Assembly: GCA_977006965.1 (NCBI GenBank)
Contig: OZ345384.1
Location: forward strand, 1,364,001 to 1,428,000
Length of the DNA stretch: 64,000 nt
Direction: 5' to 3'
DNA from: Phymatolithon calcareum
Lineage: Eukaryota; Rhodophyta; Florideophyceae; Hapalidiales
Part shown: piece after piece, positions 1 to 10,770 of the stretch
Position numbering within the stretch: the stretch's first letter is position 1
How the letters are laid out: each line of letters begins with the position of its first letter
Program-made: the position numbers and the translations under genes
Notes under the pieces: model-generated
The model's database searches: none
What the model saw: only the letters and a program-made list of their open reading frames with translations
Told to the model about the DNA's origin: nothing

Positions 1-373
1 CGAGCCGCAACCAGTAGCAGTCTGGAAGCGGACACGCGCTAAGTTTTTTCCACTCCAACTGAATTCACCCGACATCGCCTGTGCGCCACAACCGCTGCCT
101 GCCTGGAAGAACCTTTTGGTGATCGACAACCGGACCAAAGATATATTCAGGATGCTTCCCATGCGAGCTTCTCAGGATTCGCCACGCGGCGCTACGCTGC
201 GACAGGCCGAGATTCTGTGCGTCTGATTCACGGGCGCGCAAACCTGTTGGCTGTTGAAAACGCGGCGCTTCGCGGCGCAGGGTCTAAAAATTGCGCGGCA
301 GTCTCACCGGTGGGCGCAGTCGCCAGAAACTGCTTCAGAGTCCGAACCTCGCGCGACCGAAGTTTCTTTATCA

Positions 374-816
374 TGCCGGACGTCGAAGAAACCTTCCAGG
401 TGTTGCTGATTGTGAAAGGCTTGTTGCGCAAACCGATTCCGCATGGCGTGCATATCTCCCACGCTGGGATTTTGGAAGGGCTGTGCTTCAAACGTTTGGT
501 CTACGGTCATGTATGGCACCTTGAAAGGCCTGAAACACGGGCGCACCAGGTACGGGAAGAGATGAATGCTGAACTGGACGACCTCGCATTGGGTAGGCTA
601 TGTACTGGTGTCCGCATTGTACATGAGGCTAACGGAAAGCTTGTGGAGGGATCTCAACTGGAGCTGGTGAATGCGACATGTTACTCGGTGAGTTGTCGAG
701 CGAAGTGGTCGTTGTTTCCGCGGCGATCATTCCTTAATAAGCGCCATTGCTCTCTCGTCAAAAGGCTTTGGTCATGTTATTCTCACCTCCCTGGGTTTTC
801 CTGCTTCGACACGTGA
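374..816 (+). pseudogene. Decayed coding relic inside R1
   Basis: An open frame begins MPDVEETFQVLLIVKG and runs about 147 codons. In the second R1 copy (from 10945) the same start is present, but a deletion of about 19 bp near residue 28 throws the frame. A following frame at 856-1176 has a counterpart at 11392-11710, also with frame-breaking differences. I recognise no domain. This may be a remnant of a transposon protein, or an open frame by chance in GC-rich repeat DNA. Confidence 0.25.
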
Positions 817-2060
817 CACGGATGTACGCATTTCGTAACGTGCCTGAGCCGAGACGTGAACCGCGCGTTTGGAAGCGAACAGCGTAAGGAGCTCTTTGGT
901 ACACCGGCTCTCCGTTGCCAAGAAGAACCCGTGCCATATCTGACTTCTCTGCGGAAGGTTGGCAGGCGCGCTTTTAGCGTTGGCTGCCCGAGTTTTCAGT
1001 TGACCACCCATTCCCTGTTCACAGTCTTTTGTAGAAGTAGACAAGCATATCGCACGGCTACAACTACCGCAATCCGGTTCTCCTTCAAGAAGAGCTTTTC
1101 CGGGAGGAGGCTCCTAAGAGTACAGATAGTGTCCTGTAACTCTAGTAAGGAGAAGCGCGACACATCTCGCCGTAGCTGGGGAGCTAGACTGTTGGACTCC
1201 GTGAAAGCTAAGTCGCCAAAATTACGGTTTAAAGCTTCCAATAAACCCGCAGATCTTATTCAAGTATGTCAAAGGCAGGCATTCTCCAAGCATCCATCGC
1301 TATTACGAACACAGTCGGGCACAGTTCTCGGTTCAGTGTATCCGTCCAGGGCCTTAATAAGGCTTACTGGGGGAAACACAATACCGCTGCCGTTATGAAT
1401 TTCGGTCGAGACGATACGTGTTCTGGCGAGAGCAAACGGAAGTCGATACGATTCGTACCGGATTGACCTTATAGACAGAACGAGATGGACAGCGCACTAT
1501 GTGAGCCTAAGAGGTCCTAGAAAGTTTACATAAAATAGATATTTTTTATTCAATCCGAAGTCTGCGATGGCCACCATACAAAGTTTAAACGTTTGAATTA
1601 CATGATTGAGGGTGCAGTGCAGCAAATGCATTCTGAACAATTGGAGGTTCCCCGTTAACTGCGAACAAATATTTTGCTACACGGATGGAGACACTTAATG
1701 TTCTAAGTGAACCAAAAGTCAAAGGCACTTCAAAATGACATGTAGTCACCCATTTTTGTTCACTTTTAGGTAAATATTACTATGTGATTCGCCCAATATG
1801 CATGCTGAACTCTTTCTGAGAAGCAGGCCACAGACGCGTGGCAGTCCGAAAAGGAAGCCATTTTCGTCGAAGCGCGCAACTGAGTTTATCGGTATAAGTT
1901 GAGGGACGAATTGATGGCGAGAAAGCACCTGTCCCAGCGACGAATTTACCGTGGGATCTAATAGCACGCGAACTGGCTGAGGGGACAGAACCGTCGATGC
2001 GATATTAGCATACTTCGTAAAAGTCGAAGTTGAACAAGAATGAACCGTTGATAAATCGAC

Positions 2061-2472
2061 TGTTGGAAGTGTGCTTGCTTGGAGCCGTAGTCGCACCAGG
2101 CGTCAATGTCAAGGTTTTGTCTCGGTATACGTGTACATTTGTTAAGTCAAAAGACAAAGTGTCTCAGAACTTGGATTCATGAAGAATGCCAGTGACACGT
2201 GTCAAGGTATGATAAGATTATGATAATCATACTCCCCTCACTCAGGAGATAATTCTTGATTTTTCATGTTACACGTGTCATATGTGTCTCCGTCGTCAAT
2301 TAGGATTTTGATCAAGTCTAGTCGAGTTCTCAGGTCTATATATTCTCGACCTGAGGTCCGCCAAGTCACTAAACCAAGGAAATTATTTTCAAATATCTCA
2401 ACTTCTCGTTATTCATATCCTACCAACGAAACATTTTCAGTCACCTCATCTCATCACTAACGTCGAACAACA
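2061..2472 (+). mobile_element. Solo LTR of copia-like element (LTR-1)
   Basis: A 412-bp long terminal repeat begins TGTTGGAAGTGTG and ends CAACA. It is flanked by a perfect 5-bp target duplication, TCGAC, at 2056-2060 and 2473-2477. The uninterrupted sequence in R1 copy 2 (11735-11755) confirms the insertion point. It belongs to the same family as the LTRs at 51164, 58136, 59163 and 63443. No internal region is present, so this is a solo LTR left by LTR-LTR recombination. Confidence 0.92.
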
Positions 2473-2780
2473 TCGACGAAGAACGGAGAAAATGATCCTA
2501 CAGCTTGTGGCACAGAGGATATTTGCAACATGGCAGAGAAACCTTTACCCGCGTCTTTGAGTTTAAAAATTTGCTGGTGGTACTGAAACCGAATATGTAC
2601 TGTACATAAAAGTAACAAGGATAGAACAATTCTATCAATAACTTTATCACCTGTGACAGAAAAATCGAATATTTGTGATAGGATCACTGGTATCAAAACC
2701 TATGATACGAAAAATCGTATCGTATTGATACTGTTTTTCCTATCACAGAAAAATCCTTCTCCTCCAGCTAGCTGCGTCAA

Positions 2781-3284
2781 ATATTGCGAAGCATAAACTG
2801 CAGGTGCATCCCACTGGAGGAGCAGAGAGTTCGTATCGGAAGTACTTATGATACCTGTTCAGACCGATATTATCGTATCGACGTCGACAGGAATTTTCCT
2901 ATATTTGATGTTATCAAGGGACCTTGCCGATAGCATTTGATGATTGAGGAAAAGTTAACGGGCGGTTTTTTCCTATCACTCTGAAAGCAGGAATCAAGTC
3001 TCGTTTGACAAAGTTTGCTCTGTAGCGGCGATAGGAATTTTCTGTCTCCTAGTTTTAATTATTCGTATCGATTGCAAATTTCTTTGGTATCGGACGTCAT
3101 GTCATAGATCACATGAGGCTCAATGAGCCGCGGTACAGTAGCGTACGAGGGGGTGTTTCGCACCAGTTTACCACGCACGAATAAAATAGACGTGGAACAT
3201 AGGCATGTTCCAAAAGAGCTCCTCGGAGCGTTCTGGAAAATTTGGAAGAAAAAGGCACCATCATGTATTTAATCATCGGAACTA
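2781..3284. other. AT-rich intergenic sequence
   Basis: No gene is seen. Motifs of the type TTTTTCCTATCAC and GATACGAAAAATCGTATC recur from 2600 to 3070, suggesting degenerate element ends. Similar short motifs occur near 14780-14890 and 12480-12530. Confidence 0.4.
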
Positions 3285-3527
3285 TCATGCGGTATCCAAC
3301 CTAGAAGATGAGTAGAACACTTCCTGAAGACTATCATGATCGAATAAATTGCTTGCACTAATTGTACCGGTACGAGGCTGATGATCAAACAAAAGACCTG
3401 AAAAATAAGCGCAGAAGTGCAGGTCAGAGATTGTGGCGTAGATGGATATATGAAGCGCTAAGTAAATCGACTCCGTACTTTCGGCGCGTTCGACAGTGGA
3501 GTATATAAACTCGCTGTCCATACATGA

Positions 3528-4103
3528 TTACAAGATGTGAAAGTTGGACACTCGCATTAGCAGCATGCTATGAACGAAAGGAACCGATATGTCAGATAAT
3601 GCGTATGGAGATACGAGTAGAAATGCGCATAGACTGGCGTACCTGAGAAAAGAATAATATTCTGTTCGAAGTATATCTGAACTCATAGGACGACAGACAA
3701 GTATGCACGTCAATTGCAGAAGAACATGTACTTTGCAAACGAACCGGAAGATTGAACCCGCTTGTAAACGATGTTGCGGTAGAGAAAGAAATGTTGGGGT
3801 ACGCGGAAGAATTACCGACTGAAACGCGATTCGGAACCGCGAGTGTACACACTCTCTCGCGAGTGCCTGCCAAAATCTGCTCGCGCAATTTCCAGCAACG
3901 GTCTTATAGTAGTCGCTAGCATCGGATGGCCTCACGCCGGCAACGAACGTGTGATAAATCACTAGAGTTTGAAACCGTTTGTACTCCATTTTTGTTTCAA
4001 ACAGCAGTCCTCTTCCGTGGTTAACGAGTGATTTAGGGAACTTCTCGTGAAAAAGTGTTTTAATCATACTGTTCCAGATGAGCTGATATACTCTCAGACA
4101 CAC
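3528..4103 (-). CDS. Hypothetical open frame, possibly decayed
   Basis: This 191-codon frame starts MCLRVYQLIWNSMIK. A second frame over 3592-3888 reads more like protein downstream of residue 70, so a frameshift near 3885 is plausible. A further minus-strand frame follows at 3285-3521. No motif is recognised. The ATG sits just left of a 55-bp palindrome and is divergent from the spliced gene at 4301, so the two could share a promoter region. Confidence 0.25.
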   Translation of the reverse strand: MCLRVYQLIWNSMIKTLFHEKFPKSLVNHGRGLLFETKMEYKRFQTLVIYHTFVAGVRPSDASDYYKTVAGNCASRFWQALARECVHSRFRIAFQSVILPRTPTFLSLPQHRLQAGSIFRFVCKVHVLLQLTCILVCRPMSSDILRTEYYSFLRYASLCAFLLVSPYALSDISVPFVHSMLLMRVSNFHIL

Positions 4104-4108
4104 AACCC

Positions 4109-4163
4109 GTTATGTAAAGCGTGCAATATCATGCAGCTGCATGAATTGTACGCTTTACATAAC
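4109..4163. repeat. 55-bp near-perfect palindrome
   Basis: Arms GTTATGTAAAGCGTGCAAT and ATTGTACGCTTTACATAAC face each other around an ATGCAGCTGCAT centre, with only about three mismatches. It lies between divergent open frames at 4103 (minus) and 4301 (plus). It could be a fold-back element or a cruciform-forming regulatory dyad. Confidence 0.85.
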
Positions 4164-4590
4164 AGTGTTTCATCGTGCATCCCAATTTCCGAAATTGTCC
4201 GCACAAGTCGATCTGGCGGACACCTCGACAGCAGTCTAAGTCATCCCGAGCGATTTTCTTTGTCTTCAGTGTCGGAAGGAGGTCCACACGGCACTGAATC
4301 ATGTCAGAGTCCAATGAGCCGGCAGACACGGAGCGAACGGAAATGTGTGATTATGGTCCTGGAAATGACAATGGGGACATCATGTCTCTTGTCGATGGAA
4401 GGATAATAGAGAAACTAAACTCTATTGTTTCCGCCGTCGCCTCAAGATTCGAAAACCGTCTAGCAGCAGCCATTTCTGGAAGCGCACCACAGAGAAGCAC
4501 CCACGTAATGGCGCTACAGAGACATCCAAAGTCAAAAGCATGCACTACCAAGAAAAAAACTCTCAGCGTCCCGGATGCACCACAGCTGAA

Positions 4591-4873
4591 GTAAGTTTGC
4601 GTGGACAGTCGGCGGGGAACTATCCCTCTCTTGCAGTGGGCACAAGTAATAATTGTGGCGAGCTTCGGGTCCCGATCAGCTATAGCTCAGCAATGGAGAC
4701 GTTCGCACTAAGCTTCTCGGCGATATTGAAATTGGGGCGGCGGCTTCGGGTATGCAGATGATAATGTTTGCGGTTGGCCAAGGATAGAAGAAGGCGAAAT
4801 ATAAGTCGGACGAAGGCGTGTTGTGGAGTCTTTGGTTTCGGCGTTCTGTTCTGTCTATGGTCGGGTATGCCAG
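4591..4873 (+). other. Predicted intron 1
   Basis: The donor is GTAAGT and the acceptor is CAG. Splicing leaves codon AA|G and continues directly in the downstream open frame. Supported by phase only. Confidence 0.5.
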
Positions 4874-6036
4874 GCAAAACGTTCTTACTGGAAATGCTCC
4901 AATTCCTGTCGACGGAATAACTGCCGAGGTTACTGAGGAAGATGATTACAGTGCTCCTGCATGGCTTCTGGCAATTGACACGCCGAAAAAAGCAGCAGAT
5001 GCCGTCAACAACGTATTTGACAAAATGGAACTGAAGTCCTATCAAGTGAGCTCTTCAGTATCAGCGGACGGCGGCGTTTCCAGTGCAACGAAGGGACGAA
5101 AGCTGAACGAAGCTAGCGCTGATCTCAAACAATGCAAAAATGCCTTAAAAAATTGAGATCTGTTCTAATGCACTGGATGAACTACCGCAGAACGGATGCA
5201 CGTGCGTATTTGTACAAAGAACTGATGTTTCTGATGCATAATATTGATGAATACGGAACCGTGGCTCTTGCTCCCGAAGCAGGCTACGCTATTATCTTGC
5301 AACCGGACCACCAAAACTTGAGTACTTCTGTCGATGCTTGGGACATCGCTTTAGCGAAAACAGAAAGCATGCGGTCATCTCGGGCAAAGGGAACGCAGAT
5401 TGCGTATGGTCAGCATGACGGTGATAATGTCACAGCTCTCGGTTTACTCGAGGAAAGGTTTACTGGTCTTACTATTGTAATGAAGTACAAGCGGCGTGTA
5501 CAGGGGAAAGCTGCTTCAACCATTGTGACGAATAATCAAGGGGAGGAAGAAGAGATCCACTGGGATACGACAAGGGAGCTTTGTCTCCACTCCTTAGCTA
5601 CTGGTTTCCTCATGGAATTGTTCAAGGTTGGAGACTCGCGATTTGTGCTCAGCTGTTCGATTCATTCTCTAAGGGCCATCTATATCATGGCGCTTGGTTT
5701 TCATGCTGTTATTAGACGCTTTCTCGGAATGGAGCCCTCAGAAGAGGAGAAGAATTCGTTAGGAAATGTGACCCACAAGGAATCTGTGACAGGTGGCTTC
5801 GTGTCGCTAATTATAGGCCTTCAATAGTCGGAAGATGGAAAAGACAGGACGCGTCGTGAAAAAATACGCGACGCAAGTCTCAATATGAGCTTCGAATTGT
5901 ACCAAAATGAGCGAAAGAAGGCGGAAAGAGAGGCCAGGCAGCGCAGACAGGCTGATGAATCAGACATGGATAGCTCCGACGCTAATATTCCTGAAGAAAC
6001 CCTTGTCAAAACTCTAGCTTGGAATCCCTTGGAGTG

Positions 6037-6116
6037 GTAAGTATCCAAATCTACCGTACTATCCTCATACAATGTTTTCGCATGTTTGAATCGGTAATTC
6101 CTTTTTTCCGTTTTAG
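6037..6116 (+). other. Predicted intron 2 (80 bp)
   Basis: The donor is GTAAGT. The acceptor CCGTTTTAG follows a T-rich tract. Joining gives codon TG|C and a 17-residue C-terminus ending in TGA. Confidence 0.55.
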
Positions 6117-6394
6117 CTCGATGATACAGCATGGCATATATAAAACAAAGCGCTACTGGTATTGAATTTACTTGGAGAAACAAGAAGGGAATATCACTAA
6201 ACGCTAGGCGGAGAGACAGCGGCTTGAGCTAGAAACTTTCCATCTACACGCGTTTTAAAAATCATTTGTGCGGACGATGTCAGAATTGATGTTCGGAGTA
6301 TAACTGCTGGAAAGAACGAGCGCATTGACCCTGGAATGTTTTCTGGAGTTGGGCTAAGGTCAACAGATTTGCACTGCGTTCGTTCCCACACTAG

Positions 6395-7683
6395 TGTCTA
6401 TTTGACGGAAATTTTCCCTCAATTGAGGGGCGATTTGAAAGCTCGAAAAAATCCATAAAGCAAATTCGAAACAGATCGCTCATGCCATATTCGTAAAGCC
6501 TGGCTTATGCTCTGTGCGAGGAGTATCCGCACTACTACTTTAAATTCGCTTCGCTCGGCGCTAGCAACGAAAATATGTTGGTCACTCAGAAGTATCAGAC
6601 CTGCCATTCGACGAGAAAAAAACCGGCCGCGCGCGGTCTTTACATCAGTACACACCAAGTTAGCATCAGAAAGCGGTCTAGCAGAGTGCTGCAGACTATA
6701 CGGAGACTTTTCGGAGTGAAAAAAGATGAGTGGTATGGTTCAGAACGTACTCGTGGAAAAATCAATGGTCGCGCGAGCATGTCACATCGCATGAAATGGG
6801 TTCTGATTCGCGAAGTCTCCAGAACTGACGGGGAACCCTTCCCCCAATCGGGCATAGCACCTTCCTCTCATACCATGCCACGCCATGAGCAACAGTATTC
6901 GGCTCGCGGTCGGGTGTGAGGACATCAGGCTCCTCTTGTGACGCTTGGTCCCAAGAGCCTTGCAACGCTTAGGCGAGAGAGCCAGGGCGAGGTCGTTCAA
7001 CGCTTCTGAGAGTTTCTTCCGAGCTTTTGAGGCCTTTTGAAGAGCTTTTGGTTGCCACTGGAGTCATTGAGCTGGCGTTTCGCGATGAAGATTGGAGCAG
7101 GTGAGTACTGTAAGCGGGCCTTGGCGTTGACGCGCTTTGCCGCTGCTGGTTCGGTTCAAGCTGCTGAGCGACTGAAATATCATCGTCAGCGCTCCCTGCC
7201 TTGATGTTAACAATCTTAACTGTCGAAATTTTAGTCTTCATCACCGGTTGCCAAACTAGCACCCATTTCACGCGAAGTGATGTGCTCGCGCGACCGTTAA
7301 TTTCGTCCACAAGTACCTCTTCAATTGTGCCGCTCACCTTTTTCGACTTGGACAAGGCCGCATATAGTCTGCAGCACTCTGCGAGACTGGTTACAGACGT
7401 TGCTTTTGAGTGTACGGGTACACCGACCACTCGGCGCGGGTCTTTTTCTCGTGGCATGGTGGATGTGATTCTTGTAATTGACCAGCACATTTTCGTTTCC
7501 AGAGCCGAGCGAAGCTTTTATATCCTATTAGTTCCGGTACACCTCACGCAGAGCACGACCCCGCCTTACTAAATGTGGCGCGAATGACCCGTTCCGCATT
7601 CTTTTTACAAACTTTTTTGAGCTTTTAAAACGCCCCTCAATTGAGGGAAATACCCTCAATTGAGGGGGTTCGTCAAATAGACA
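6395..7683. mobile_element. Fold-back DNA transposon with long inverted arms
   Basis: This 1289-bp element has termini TGTCTATTTGACG and CGTCAAATAGACA and is flanked by CTAG at 6391-6394 and 7684-7687. The inverted arms extend about 400 bp (6395-6815 against 7245-7683) with moderate divergence, and each carries the palindrome CCCTCAATTGAGGG near its end. Because CTAG is palindromic, the target duplication could be CTAG or just TA (Tc1/mariner style). The GTCAAATAGACA end sequence recurs at 36749 and 43551 within the large tandem units. The insertion point is proved by the interrupted reading frame of the host gene. Confidence 0.85.
6969..7490 (-). CDS. Open frame within the fold-back element
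   Basis: A 173-codon frame is carried mainly on the right arm. Its segment VSGTIEEVLVDEINGRAS followed by SLRVKWVLV has a degraded inverted counterpart on the left arm (about 6730-6815, reading INGRASMSHRMKWVLI). A GTI-x-V...GR...KW pattern is reminiscent of N-terminal parts of some eukaryotic DNA-transposon proteins, but I cannot name the family. It is too short to be a whole transposase. Confidence 0.35.
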   Translation of the reverse strand: MCWSITRITSTMPREKDPRRVVGVPVHSKATSVTSLAECCRLYAALSKSKKVSGTIEEVLVDEINGRASTSLRVKWVLVWQPVMKTKISTVKIVNIKAGSADDDISVAQQLEPNQQRQSASTPRPAYSTHLLQSSSRNASSMTPVATKSSSKGLKSSEETLRSVERPRPGSLA

Positions 7684-9004
7684 CTAGAGAAAACGTCCTG
7701 TATTCAGGACGCATGCGATTAATATCTGACATTCTCGGGCGCTTGGGCTCATCGCTAAGGTCTCCCGGCGGAGGGACATTTGAGAGAGATGGAGCTGTTT
7801 CCGTGCCAAACGTAAATTCAGTGTTGAAAGTACCGCCATCCCATGAACATGAGCTCTGATACAGGAGTGGAATCATCCCGAAACTTGTCACAACAGGAAT
7901 ACCGTGTCCCACAAGAACAGTACGGTACTCGTCTCCTTTAGAGGTGCATCTCAGAACATCAACACCCAATATCTGCGATGCTCGCAGCTGTCCTCGATGT
8001 CGCGCCGGTGCGTACCGTTCCTTGTATAGACCAGCTTCTAGACAACTGACATTTATATTCAGAGCTTCGCAAATGTCGAAATACGAGTGGAAGACAATTT
8101 CAAGTCCAGTCACACTTCCCAGACTTGGGAAGGTTGCATAATATGAAGAAGGAAAAATTGAACATTGTACTGCGGAGTTGCTGAGAAACTCTTCTGGAAG
8201 AAACTGGAAATCTTGCAAAGTGCAGTCAATAGATTGTGCTTTGGTAAAAACTTGGCGGACAGAGTTAGCTGGAACCAATACGGCGGGTATACGAGGAAGC
8301 TCGGAGCTACCAGCTTGCCAGTGCCTTAATAGCTGAAATCTTTGCGAATAAGGCCGTTCGATGAATAAGAATGCGCTTATTTGCAAATTCCTGTGAGTGT
8401 GCTGTGGACTGGGTAGAAATCGCTGTCTTTCGCACTTCTTCCAGTTCGTTGACCAGCTTGCATAGGCATAGAGACATTGCAGCATGGGAGCGCCGTAAGT
8501 TTTCGACTTCAAGTGAGAGACTTTTGCATGATTCCAGTACCTGTAAACGTAATAGCAGGGACAATTGAGAGTGTTGAATTGTTCCTTGGCATGCTCATTC
8601 GCAATCGATCTTTCCTTTAATCGCCCAGAACTTTGCGATGGGCCTTCAAATACCGGATCATCCTGACGAACGGAGGGTGATGCAAGTCGCGGGGCAATTG
8701 TAACTGCTCTTTTCTGCATAATGATCCAACTCGGTCAATTGTGGAGGATTTCCCGCAGGTAATACCTCCACACATGAATGTAACATGCCTTCCTTACTGA
8801 AAAAATGGTAACCTACATGGTATCTACATTCGTATGGCGTTTCGTATCCCAAGGACAGACCTATGTGTCGAGTCTAATATCATAGAGATATATCTATATG
8901 CGTAGTTCACTGGCAGAAAACGTAGAGATTACAGCACTGGAAGAAAGGAAATCATTGCCCAAGACTTGGCTGACGAACATTCTATCCATGCTTCCACACC
9001 GACA

Positions 9005-9664
9005 ATGAGCACATTTATAAACGGAAAGAGACGACGCAGGAGCAGAAATCGATTCCAAACAATCCCGGGCAACTCTTCACATGCAACTGAACGGAGCCGC
9101 GCCCAATCATCTAACCAGATCTTAACCTCTTCCGGAAATCGTTCAGTCCACGGAGATGACCATGTCGCACTCCCTGATACGCTATTCTCACGGCAGCCAG
9201 AACTAGAAGATGGGGAAGGAATATACGACTCCGCACCGTCCCACGAGATCCGCGCAAGCGTCATGCAGGGCACTAATACTTTGCTTGTCGCAGATTCATT
9301 TTACGATGAACCTCGTGATTCAGACGATTCTGTCGACGAAGGGGTAGCTATGAACAACGATGTGGGTGCTCACTCACAGCTTGTTTTAATGGCGAGCGAA
9401 AACGGTGATAACAACTTGACGAAACCCGACAGCTCCCTTCTTATTCCCAGCTGGAGAGTCATTCTGGGTCTTTTCACACTTAAAATGACCAAGGCCATGT
9501 ACCAGTCTATGCGGACAATGGCAGATACAATTGCTCATATTTCTCACAGATCATGGAATAATCCCGGGGATGACACTTTACTAGAGGCGGCACTATCTAA
9601 GAGAGTTTCCTTTCTTCCACATTTTACAACACTACATCAACTTTTTTCGTCCCGTTATTTTTGA
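9005..9664 (+). CDS. Hypothetical protein, basic N-terminus
   Basis: The first ATG of a long open frame gives about 219 residues, starting MSTFINGKRRRRSRNRF. A basic cluster (KRRRRSRNR) is followed by an acidic stretch (DEPRDSDDSVDEG) near residue 105 and a more hydrophobic C-terminal third. It could be nuclear. No domain is recognised. It is one of the few uninterrupted frames outside repeats. A related-looking coding stretch follows in another frame at 9754-10221, so the gene may be spliced or broken after 9664. Confidence 0.4.
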   Translation: MSTFINGKRRRRSRNRFQTIPGNSSHATERSRAQSSNQILTSSGNRSVHGDDHVALPDTLFSRQPELEDGEGIYDSAPSHEIRASVMQGTNTLLVADSFYDEPRDSDDSVDEGVAMNNDVGAHSQLVLMASENGDNNLTKPDSSLLIPSWRVILGLFTLKMTKAMYQSMRTMADTIAHISHRSWNNPGDDTLLEAALSKRVSFLPHFTTLHQLFSSRYF

Positions 9665-9753
9665 CACTCTGGGCTTGAGACCGATCGAAAACTTTGAGCA
9701 TATGAATACTCCGAAGGGGGGGTGCACGATGCACAAAGTTCGACGAAGGGGGC

Positions 9754-10221
9754 TTGCCGACGACAAAAGTGCGCATAATACTTCCCAGCGAGTTTGCAAG
9801 CGCAGATATTGCTACTGGTCCTGTTTCTCGCGCTATACGCTCGACGAGCCTTCAGCATGTACGTACAGACGGTACTGAATCCAATACGTTCGTGGATCTC
9901 TGGCCAATTGTTGCAGCGAGAGAGCTATTCAACGGCTCTACTCACCGCGTGAGTCTCGACTTGGGAGATAATTCCAAGCAGTATGAATCTTTCGCCGAAC
10001 TGGGTGACACCGCACAGGTCACAGCTGTGGGACCGGAGCATTTTTCGCTGTCACTTCGTACTCAGTTTCACGTTTTTCAATCTGCAAATCAAGGATTTAG
10101 CCTAAGTGCTTCTGTTGTAGCAGTGTGGACAGTACACCACGCAACGCGGAGGGACATGCCCGGCTTCGACAGCGGACCTGTGCGCGGACTCAGTCTCAGG
10201 GATCAGAGCATTTTGAAATAA
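9754..10221 (+). CDS. Hypothetical open frame, no clear start
   Basis: About 155 codons without an ATG at the left edge (the first codon is TTG). Composition is protein-like (for example LWPIVAARELFNGSTHRVSL), with a stop at 10219-10221. It may be a downstream exon or frame-shifted continuation of the 9005 gene. The function is unknown. Confidence 0.3.
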   Translation: MPTTKVRIILPSEFASADIATGPVSRAIRSTSLQHVRTDGTESNTFVDLWPIVAARELFNGSTHRVSLDLGDNSKQYESFAELGDTAQVTAVGPEHFSLSLRTQFHVFQSANQGFSLSASVVAVWTVHHATRRDMPGFDSGPVRGLSLRDQSILK

Positions 10222-10271
10222 TTCAACTTTGTCTCGTACACATCTCCTACAGACTCCGTCAATGTGCACAT

Positions 10272-10770
10272 GCCTGATATTCCTGACGGAGAGGAGAGCG
10301 ACATAGATGGCGTACTGTAACGGCAGGATATATCAACTGATCAGCCAAAAAAGCGTAAAAAAGTTTCACTGGTAATCGCAGCAGCCATGAAAGCGCGTCG
10401 TGCGGCCTTCCAGAAAAGAAGAGAACAGATGTCATCAGCTTGGCGTGATTGGACCAAACCTCTTCTAAAGCCAGGGGATACGGTAGCCCTTCTGAAGCCT
10501 TCCCCTGGGAACGTCGAAGACAACGAAAACATTCTCTTGCAAAGTATCCACAGCTCCGCGCGTATATGCGTCGTGTACCGATTTTGGTGCGAGAATCAGG
10601 AGAGTAGCCGCCACATATTGTGGATTCCTGGAGACACTACCATTCCGACTACGACTTCCAAAGTGGAGATTAATTGTCTTTCCGCAAGTGTCAGCATCGG
10701 TTCCGAAAGAAAGTTTCGGGATGTGCGCTCCGTATCTATGTGCAAAATGCATGACGGAGATCGAGGAACG
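10272..10770 (+). pseudogene. Truncated gene relic with a basic PKKRKKV motif
   Basis: An ATG at 10272 gives MPDIPDGEESDIDGVL and then an in-frame TAA at 10317. The frame continues with DQPKKRKKVSL, a classical-looking nuclear localisation signal, and a KARRAAFQKRREQ basic segment. Coding character fades where the R1 repeat begins at 10771, so the 3' end is probably lost. The function is unknown. Confidence 0.35.

Larger units (their letters stand above)
198..2780 (+). repeat. Repeat R1, copy 1
   Basis: This dispersed repeat matches 10771-11840 plus 14703-14910 in direct orientation at roughly 85-90% by eye. The match runs 198-1179, then 2030-2060, then 2473 to about 2765. Positions 1180-2029 (850 bp) have no counterpart in copy 2, so they were inserted here or deleted there. 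Positions 2061-2472 are a solo LTR. The part from 370 to 1150 gives long readable stretches, but indels between the copies do not preserve a frame, so it is probably the body of a dead element. I do not recognise the family. Confidence 0.85.
4301..6165 (+). pseudogene. Broken three-exon gene, unknown product
   Basis: Exon 1 (4301-4590) starts MSESNEPADTERTEM. A GTAAGT donor at 4591 and a CAG acceptor ending at 4873 join it, in the right phase, to a frame beginning QNVLTGNAP. Exon 2 continues to 6036. A second GTAAGT donor at 6037 and a pyrimidine-rich TTTTAG acceptor ending at 6116 lead to a short exon ending in TGA at 6165. Two lesions break exon 2: a one-base loss in an A-run near 5148 and an in-frame TAG at 5825-5827. 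After that stop, coding resumes in frame with a charged, coil-like segment (ERKKAEREARQRRQ). The product would be about 520 residues. I recognise no family. Confidence 0.55.
6197..8719 (-). pseudogene. Gene of unknown function split by a fold-back transposon
   Basis: The frame starts at 8719 (MQKRAVTIAPRLASP) and is open for 344 codons to 7688. There the 6395-7683 transposon interrupts it at CTAG. On the other side the same frame continues from 6394 to a stop at 6197, through WERTQCKSVDLSPTPENIPG. Removing the element and one CTAG copy gives an exactly in-frame product of about 410 residues, which is good evidence that the gene was open before the insertion. A second frame at 8307-8564 has coiled-coil character, so the 5' part may hold a frameshift. 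No domain is recognised. Confidence 0.5.

Noticed and set aside
1746-2096. 116-codon minus-strand open frame
   Set aside because: It runs into the solo LTR at 2061, so as a whole it cannot be a native gene.
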